Assembly: GCA_021826765.1 (NCBI GenBank)
Contig: JAKAYK010000001.1
Location: forward strand, 1-47,167
Reading direction: 5' to 3'
Origin: Thermoplasmata archaeon
GTDB taxonomy: Archaea > Thermoplasmatota > Thermoplasmata > Thermoplasmatales > Thermoplasmataceae
Length of the DNA stretch: 47,167 nt
Numbering within the stretch: position 1 is the first letter of the stretch; each line of letters opens with the position of its first letter. A model generated the notes under the pieces. The model saw nothing but the letters and a program-made list of their open reading frames with translations. It did no database searches and was not told where the DNA came from. Positions 42,353 through 47,167 of the stretch are shown in pieces. A program made the position numbers and the translations under genes.

Positions 42353-43684
42353 TTATTCTTTATTTTCTGCATAGATTGTGTCAAATCCAGTATAAGGTAT
42401 CAGAACCTCAGGAATGTGTATCTCATCACCGTCGGTAAAATTCTCCAGTATTGCAACCATCATCCTCTCCGTTGGAATGGCAGTCCCATTCAATGTGTGT
42501 AGGACTGCGTTTCCATCAGGTGTCCTGTACTTTATATTCAGGGATCTGGCCTGATAGTCCAAATCGTTTGAAATGGATGCAAGTTCCCTGAATTTTCCCT
42601 GATTCGGAAACCATCCCTCTATATCGTATTTCTTTGCAGCGAGATTGCCTAACTCTCCAGAACATGTGTTTACGACGCGGTATGGAATTCCGAGATTCTG
42701 AAGGATCAGTTCAGTATTTCCCGCAAGCTCTTCCATGAAATCCCATGAATCCTCTGGCCTGCAAAAGATGAATTGCTCAATTTTCTTGAAATAATGTACC
42801 CTGAATATTCCCTTCGTGTCTTTTCCGTGGGCCCCTGCCTCCTTTCTGTAGCACGGTGAAAATCCACCAATCTTCAATGGAAGTTCTTTGGGATCAAGCG
42901 TTTCATTCATCAGCATTGCAGCTATAGGATGCTCTGAAGTAGATATGAGACACAGGTTCTCCCCATCTATCCTGTAAATTGCATCATCAAATGTTGCCTG
43001 GTCTGTCGCTTTCCACACTACGTCCCCGCTTATCATTGGCGGAGGCTCCATGACTGTAAAACCTCTTTCGGAAAGGAAGTCGATTCCATAGTTTATCAGG
43101 GCAAGCTCCAACTTCAGTAATCTGTTCTTCGTGAAGTAAAAGCGGGCCCCTGATATTTTTGTTGCCCTTTCAAGATCTGCGAGATTGAATTTCTCCATGG
43201 TATCCACATGGCTGACTGTTTTTTCTATCTCTACATATTTTCCAGTTCCTTCCGTTGCATCCAGGTATTCCTTGAGGTCTTCCTTCTTCACTCTTGCTAT
43301 TCCATTTCCCCTGATGAATTTGTTGTTCTCATCACCTTTGTTAACCGGTACAGAATCTTCAATCATATTCGGGATCATGTTTACTATGCGTATCCTCTCG
43401 TTATCTATCTCATTATTTTCCTTTTCAATAATTTCAAGTTTTAGGTTAATATTCTTGACCTGATCTTTCAGTTCCTGTGTGTTTCCACCTGATTTGACCA
43501 TTGAAGATATCTGTAGGCTGATAGTGTTTCTCCTGTTCCTGAGCGAGTTTACCTCTTTTGTATTCTCTCTCCATTTTGCATCAATCTCGATAAATCTGTC
43601 TATTATGCTCGCATCCTGAAATCTTTTTTTCATAGATGTGTAAAAAGTCTCAGGATTCTCCCTCAGGAGTTTTATATCTATCAT
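42353..43684 (-). CDS. serS: Seryl-tRNA synthetase
   Basis: A 443-residue class II synthetase of the common bacterial/eukaryotic-like SerRS type, not the rare methanogen type. The N-terminal coiled-coil arm that grips the long variable arm of tRNA-Ser covers about 25-105. Motif 2 is visible around CYRKEAGAHGKDTKGIFRVH, then HYFKKIEQFIF, and motif 3 ends with GTAIPTERMMVAILEN. The TTSSEHPI equivalent is ISTSEHPIAAML. ATG 43684 is chosen because a TATA element (43706-43716) lies 27 bases upstream, indicating a leaderless message; an upstream TTG at 43693 is less likely. Confidence 0.96.
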   Translation of the reverse strand: MIDIKLLRENPETFYTSMKKRFQDASIIDRFIEIDAKWRENTKEVNSLRNRRNTISLQISSMVKSGGNTQELKDQVKNINLKLEIIEKENNEIDNERIRIVNMIPNMIEDSVPVNKGDENNKFIRGNGIARVKKEDLKEYLDATEGTGKYVEIEKTVSHVDTMEKFNLADLERATKISGARFYFTKNRLLKLELALINYGIDFLSERGFTVMEPPPMISGDVVWKATDQATFDDAIYRIDGENLCLISTSEHPIAAMLMNETLDPKELPLKIGGFSPCYRKEAGAHGKDTKGIFRVHYFKKIEQFIFCRPEDSWDFMEELAGNTELILQNLGIPYRVVNTCSGELGNLAAKKYDIEGWFPNQGKFRELASISNDLDYQARSLNIKYRTPDGNAVLHTLNGTAIPTERMMVAILENFTDGDEIHIPEVLIPYTGFDTIYAENKE

Positions 43685-43705
43685 TTCCTGCAAAATACAA
43701 ATTCA

Positions 43706-43716
43706 GTATATTAAAC
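43706..43716 (-). promoter_or_regulatory. TATA box of serS
   Basis: On the minus strand GTTTAATATAC lies 27 bases before ATG 43684. The spacing fixes this start as leaderless. Confidence 0.6.
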
Positions 43717-43746
43717 TTAAGGGGAAGTTTATAAATTTTTCTTCAG

Positions 43747-44415
43747 TTATAATCTATCGTAATATGCCTCTTTCAGGTATTCAGTTTCCTCATTGTATGA
43801 GTTTATTGATCTGGTTCCCATTGTTCCCCGAGTACCGGAACCTCTTGCCACTTCTGAATAACCGGAAGGGAATGTTGTAAATGGGGGCTGCACAGAAACC
43901 GGTTTCCTGGTTTCCTCATTTATTGTTGATGATACACTTCCTCCAAGCATCGAAGTTGCATTGAATATTACAAGGCTGCTCGGGACAATCAGCGAAAGGG
44001 TTGTGATCTGCCCGTAGAATGTCTCCGTGTAAACTGCAAGATTTGATGCTGCAGCTATGGGTTGAACTGAAAATGCGTAAACACCATCCTTGAGGTAATA
44101 TCCAACAAAACTTGTGGCCTGCACCTGCGTGGCCATCAGATATATGGAAGTGAAAATTATTAGTGATGACATCACCAGGGATACTGTGAGGGCATCCCTG
44201 GTATTTCCTGCTTTTCTTCCTGAAATATATCCCGAATAGAAAGGCCCAATTACCGGAATCCACCACAAAAGGGCCATGCTTACAACGCCATATAGGAATC
44301 CCATCTTAACTGAATAAGTGCTTTCTTTCTCTTTTGTTCGCATAGTGAACGTTTCCATAGGTCTGGAACCGTTTGTTACACTATGTGTCTTACCTTTAAG
44401 AGGGATTTGTACCAT
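43747..44415 (-). CDS. Membrane protein with DUF5518-like pattern, unknown role
   Basis: A 222-residue protein with about four hydrophobic segments (roughly 28-50, 65-85 and two further at 100-125 and 140-160) and a polar C-terminal tail of about 55 residues rich in S, T, G, Y and E (ending EEYLKEAYYDRL-like). The first helix pair contains WWIPVIGPFYSGYISGRKAG, the pattern seen in archaeal DUF5518-type membrane proteins. ATG 44415 is preferred to 44424/44430 because the TATA box CTTATAAAG is 25 bases upstream. Function unknown. Confidence 0.72.
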   Translation of the reverse strand: MVQIPLKGKTHSVTNGSRPMETFTMRTKEKESTYSVKMGFLYGVVSMALLWWIPVIGPFYSGYISGRKAGNTRDALTVSLVMSSLIIFTSIYLMATQVQATSFVGYYLKDGVYAFSVQPIAAASNLAVYTETFYGQITTLSLIVPSSLVIFNATSMLGGSVSSTINEETRKPVSVQPPFTTFPSGYSEVARGSGTRGTMGTRSINSYNEETEYLKEAYYDRL

Positions 44416-44435
44416 AAATGTCATACACATTACGG

Positions 44436-44444
44436 CTTATAAAG
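44436..44444 (-). promoter_or_regulatory. TATA box of the DUF5518-like gene
   Basis: CTTTATAAG on the minus strand is centred 25 bases before ATG 44415, supporting that ATG over the two upstream in-frame ATGs. Confidence 0.55.
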
Positions 44445-44490
44445 TTTTCGCTAAAATTCAAAAAAGAAATTTGACTGGTGCTCCAGATCA

Positions 44491-45708
44491 TCAAGCACCA
44501 TATTTCTCGAGGCGGTCAACCAGTTGCAGGCTGTAATTCATGGCATCGCCGCTCTCCATTGTAAAACCTGTTCTGGAACAATGCTTTTCATTGAACCCTG
44601 TGGCGCTCTGTTTTCCAATGCCTGCTGTATAGAATACAACCGGTACGGGATCACCTGTGTGCTCACCGGTCATGGACGATGTTGAATGATCCCCTGTAAG
44701 AACTATGAGGCTTTCATCTTCCCTTCCAAGTATCTTTTCCATTGCGGCATCAATCCTCTCCATTGCCTCAAGCTTTCTTTCAGGATTTCTATCATGTGCT
44801 GCTGCATCCGGAGCTTTAATGTTCATGAGTATGAAATCTGTCCTGCCAATGTTTTCTGAAGCTGCAATCAGTTTTCCATTATAATTTGTATTATGGCCCC
44901 CTGTCATGCCTTTTACTGGAATTTCCTTCATCCCAATCATCTTTGCAAGACCCTTTATCATCGGAATCCCGATGATGTATGATCCATTCATCGAATATTT
45001 CTTATGGAAAGGCTCAAGATCCGGTGCCTTTCCTGCTCCTCTCAGAAGAAGTTCATTTGCAGGCATTTTTCCGTCTGCGATCCTCTTTCTGTTGATAGGA
45101 TGCTCATCCAGAATTGTTCTGCTCTTTTCAAGGTATTTTTCAAGGATACGGGTTGTGCTGATTGCGTTCTCATTTTTTGGTTCAGATTTGTGTATTTCCT
45201 TTCCATTCTCATGAGGATCTGTATCTGACACCTCAGGAGAAAGGCCTGGCCCATGCATAACAAGGGCTGCCCTGTGTTCAACTCCGGAGGATACATCAAT
45301 CTTCATTCCATCAACTTCAATACTTATAGCTCTGCTCAGAGGCTCCGTGGATTCCTCAATTCTTCCAGCCCTCCTGTCCAGAACAATCCTGCCTTTCCTC
45401 GTGGAATAATTAGCCCTGAATGCTATATCCCCTGCCATTACATCCATGCCTAGTCCCATTGCCTCAAAGGGGCCCCTTCCAGTATATACTTTCAATGGAT
45501 CATATCCCAGGAGTGACAGATGTGAGGTGTCAGAACCACATACAAGCCCTTGTTTCACGGGGTAAATCATTCCCGCTTTGCCATTCCTTGCCATATAATC
45601 CATATTGGGAGTGTATGCAGCTTCCATTGGAGTCCTGTCTTTCAGTTTGTATGTGGGCCTGTCTCCAAGCCCGTCCATTATAATGAAAACAATGGTTTTT
45701 TTCTCCAT
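44491..45708 (-). CDS. apgM: Cofactor-independent phosphoglycerate mutase, archaeal type
   Basis: A 405-residue member of the alkaline-phosphatase superfamily that interconverts 3- and 2-phosphoglycerate in lower glycolysis and gluconeogenesis. Key parts are FIIMDGLGDRP (metal-binding Asp, near 9-19), the catalytic serine region LVCGSDTSHLSLLGYDP near 55-71, GRGPFEAMGLG near 77, and the late metal ligands in APDAAAHDRNPE and TGDHSTSS. The start is ATG 45708, with GGAGGG seven bases upstream and an ATGA overlap with the ahcY stop; the longer frame to 45726 would contain the ribosome site. It is the third gene of a coupled run with ahcY and a RibD-like gene. Confidence 0.95.
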   Translation of the reverse strand: MEKKTIVFIIMDGLGDRPTYKLKDRTPMEAAYTPNMDYMARNGKAGMIYPVKQGLVCGSDTSHLSLLGYDPLKVYTGRGPFEAMGLGMDVMAGDIAFRANYSTRKGRIVLDRRAGRIEESTEPLSRAISIEVDGMKIDVSSGVEHRAALVMHGPGLSPEVSDTDPHENGKEIHKSEPKNENAISTTRILEKYLEKSRTILDEHPINRKRIADGKMPANELLLRGAGKAPDLEPFHKKYSMNGSYIIGIPMIKGLAKMIGMKEIPVKGMTGGHNTNYNGKLIAASENIGRTDFILMNIKAPDAAAHDRNPERKLEAMERIDAAMEKILGREDESLIVLTGDHSTSSMTGEHTGDPVPVVFYTAGIGKQSATGFNEKHCSRTGFTMESGDAMNYSLQLVDRLEKYGA

Positions 45709-46937
45709 CAAGTACCCTCCAGCCATGAATTCCTGTATTTGATCTGTTCATCTGTTGGGGTGTCTATATCAACACCAAGACTTCTCAACCTCAGTTCAGC
45801 AACATGAATATCAACATCTTCAGGAACAGAATACACAGCAGGTTTCAATTCTTTGTGTTTTTCAACAAGGTATTTTGCTGTGAGTGCCTGGATTGCAAAA
45901 CTCATGTCCATTATTTCAACAGGATGACCCTGTCCAGCTGCCAGATTCACAAGTCTTCCATCAGATATAATATATATTGACCTGCCATCCTTCATAACAT
46001 ATCTTTTCACATAGTCTCTGACCTGCTCAACGGATGTGCTTCCTTTTTCAAGGGAAAGTATGTCAATTTCATTGTCAAAATGACCTGCGTTTGAAAGAAT
46101 TATTCCATCCTTTGCATTCCTCATGCTTTCCAGGGGGATGACAGATTTCACGCCAGTTGCAGTTACTGCCATGTCCGAAATTTTCAGGCTCTCAGCAAGT
46201 GGCATCACAGAATAGCCTTCCATAAGAGCCTCATTTGCCTTTATTGGATCAACTTCTGACACTATGACCCTTGCACCCATTCCCTTCATCCTCATCGCAA
46301 TTCCCTTTCCGCAATATCCAAAGCCTACTACAGTCACATTCTTTCCCGCTATCAGGATATTTGTTGCGTTCATTATTCCGTCAAGAGCACTCTGCCCAGT
46401 ACCGTACCTGTTATCAAAAAGATGTTTCATTGATGCATCGTTTACATCAAACATGGGAAATTTCAACTCTCCGGTTTTCTCCATAACCTTCAGTCTATTA
46501 ACTCCTGTTGTTGTCTCCTCATTTCCACCTATGATGTTTTTCAGAAGATCTTTTCTCTCTGTGTGCAGTATCTTCACCAGATCTCCCCCATCATCCACAA
46601 TAACATCAGGTTCTGAATCTATAACCCTGTAAAGATATTCATAATATTCCTTCTCCGTTTCCCCTTTCTTTGCGTGTACATCCATGCCGTAGTCATCCTT
46701 CAGGGACTTTACAACTGAGTCATCCGTGCTCAAAGGGTTGCATGATGCCATATGGACCTCTGCCCCTCCTTCTTTGAGAAGAAGGGCAAAAACTCCAGTC
46801 TTTGCCTCGACATGAAGTGCCATGCCTATCCTTATGCCTTTCAATGGTTTTTCTTTCAAAAACGTCTCCCTGATGTTTGCACTTACTGGCATGTGGGATC
46901 TCGCCCAATCCAATCGTAGATATCCGGTATTTTTCAT
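45708..46937 (-). CDS. ahcY: S-adenosylhomocysteine hydrolase
   Basis: A 409-residue NAD-dependent enzyme that splits S-adenosylhomocysteine into adenosine and homocysteine, clearing the product of methylation reactions. Family motifs appear in order: the substrate region MALHVEAKTGVFA, EETTTGVNRL (near 140), the NAD Rossmann loop VVGFGYCGKGIAMR (near 208-221), NAGHFDNEID near 285, and GRLVNLAAGQGHPVEIMD near 331. It lacks nothing expected for an archaeal enzyme, and the length is typical. ATG 46937 overlaps the upstream RibD-like stop and its own stop overlaps the apgM start, both as ATGA. Confidence 0.96.
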   Translation of the reverse strand: MKNTGYLRLDWARSHMPVSANIRETFLKEKPLKGIRIGMALHVEAKTGVFALLLKEGGAEVHMASCNPLSTDDSVVKSLKDDYGMDVHAKKGETEKEYYEYLYRVIDSEPDVIVDDGGDLVKILHTERKDLLKNIIGGNEETTTGVNRLKVMEKTGELKFPMFDVNDASMKHLFDNRYGTGQSALDGIMNATNILIAGKNVTVVGFGYCGKGIAMRMKGMGARVIVSEVDPIKANEALMEGYSVMPLAESLKISDMAVTATGVKSVIPLESMRNAKDGIILSNAGHFDNEIDILSLEKGSTSVEQVRDYVKRYVMKDGRSIYIISDGRLVNLAAGQGHPVEIMDMSFAIQALTAKYLVEKHKELKPAVYSVPEDVDIHVAELRLRSLGVDIDTPTDEQIKYRNSWLEGT

Positions 46938-47167
46938 AATGCTTCACCTATTTTTTCGGGATTCAACCTAAGAAGAATGCCTTTGTCCATAATCTCTGCA
47001 TTAACTATAATCTCTTTTATCCGTTTTGAATTGTCAAGCATCTTTATTCCTCCTTCTTCGATGAAAATATTCCCTATGAACAAATACATTTCATCTACCA
47101 ATCTATTTCTGAGAAAATTCATGGCAGTCTTCTTCCCTCCTTCCAGAAGTATCCTCCTGATTCCCAT
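46934..47167 (-). CDS. RibD C-terminal-type reductase, partial (cut by window edge)
   Basis: Only the last 77 codons of a gene that enters from beyond the window. The visible part, GIRRILLEGG, then LVDEMYLFIGNIF and EEGGIKM, matches the end of the RibD_C/dihydrofolate-reductase-like fold. In archaea this enzyme reduces 2,5-diamino-6-ribosylamino-pyrimidinone phosphate in riboflavin and F420 precursor synthesis. The substrate-binding LLEGG motif is intact. The methionine at the window edge is probably internal, since family members have about 220 residues. The stop overlaps the ahcY start (ATGA). Confidence 0.82.
   Translation of the reverse strand: MGIRRILLEGGKKTAMNFLRNRLVDEMYLFIGNIFIEEGGIKMLDNSKRIKEIIVNAEIMDKGILLRLNPEKIGEAL

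Noticed and set aside
1..47167. CRISPR arrays, rRNA operons and complete insertion sequences.
   Set aside because: I found no regularly spaced repeats, rRNA signatures or intact transposase genes in the window.

Overview
The window looks like chromosomal DNA from a thermoacidophilic euryarchaeon of the order Thermoplasmatales. The evidence is archaeal-type informational genes (S15, PheT, SerS, MBF1), a likely tetraether-lipid synthase, an STT3/AglB oligosaccharyltransferase, archaeal phosphoglycerate mutase, a TPP riboswitch in front of an MFS carrier, and many TATA boxes about 25 bases before a start codon, which implies leaderless mRNAs. I cannot fix the genus from sequence alone; Ferroplasma, Cuniculiplasma or a relative would all fit. 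No rRNA, tRNA, CRISPR array or intact mobile element was seen.

Layout. 1-800: small heat-shock protein and a small membrane protein. 831-3805: a tight four-gene operon with a Vps4-like AAA ATPase (helical MIT-like N-terminus, Vps4-type C-terminal helix) and three small helical, charged proteins. At least one of these has the layout of an ESCRT-III (Snf7/CdvB) subunit. This is the best candidate for an under-described membrane-remodelling system. 3972-10192: small membrane protein, GH31 alpha-glucosidase, aldehyde dehydrogenase, SLC13-type carrier with RCK_C domains, aldo/keto reductase. 10179-11252: an unknown coiled-coil protein. 11490-14400: a thiamine operon under a TPP riboswitch (MFS carrier, HypE/ThiL-superfamily protein, ThiE). 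14454-19047: haem-copper oxidase operon (small membrane protein, CuA subunit II, B-type-like subunit I, cupredoxin, haem O synthase, membrane protein).

19153-23915: MBF1, an M50-like membrane protease and a 1220-residue solenoid protein. 24027-27159: gamma-carbonic-anhydrase-like protein, S15, DHH/RecJ-like phosphoesterase and a RuvC-fold protein. 27160-34256: a very large AglB fused to about 1,150 residues of extracytoplasmic beta-rich sequence, translationally coupled to a signal-peptide/TM-anchored protein. 34429-36335: PheT behind a tandem ribbon-helix-helix regulator that carries a palindrome over its own promoter. 36377-37177: an 800-base gene-poor stretch with a possible IS200/IS605 relic, then a very AT-rich region with a perfect 19-base palindrome and repeated half-sites leading into the probable tetraether synthase gene. 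39016-42348: archease, TauE/SafE exporter with DUF1634 partner, and a GltD-like oxidoreductase. 42353-47167: SerS, a membrane protein, and a coupled RibD-like/AhcY/ApgM run cut by the window edge.

How the genes fit together. The window mixes core metabolism and translation with several cell-envelope functions: tetraether lipid synthesis, protein N-glycosylation, membrane proteolysis and possible ESCRT-like remodelling. Within operons, 4-base ATGA or GTGA overlaps are the usual junction; first genes tend to be leaderless and internal genes use Shine-Dalgarno sites of the GGTGA/GGAGG type.
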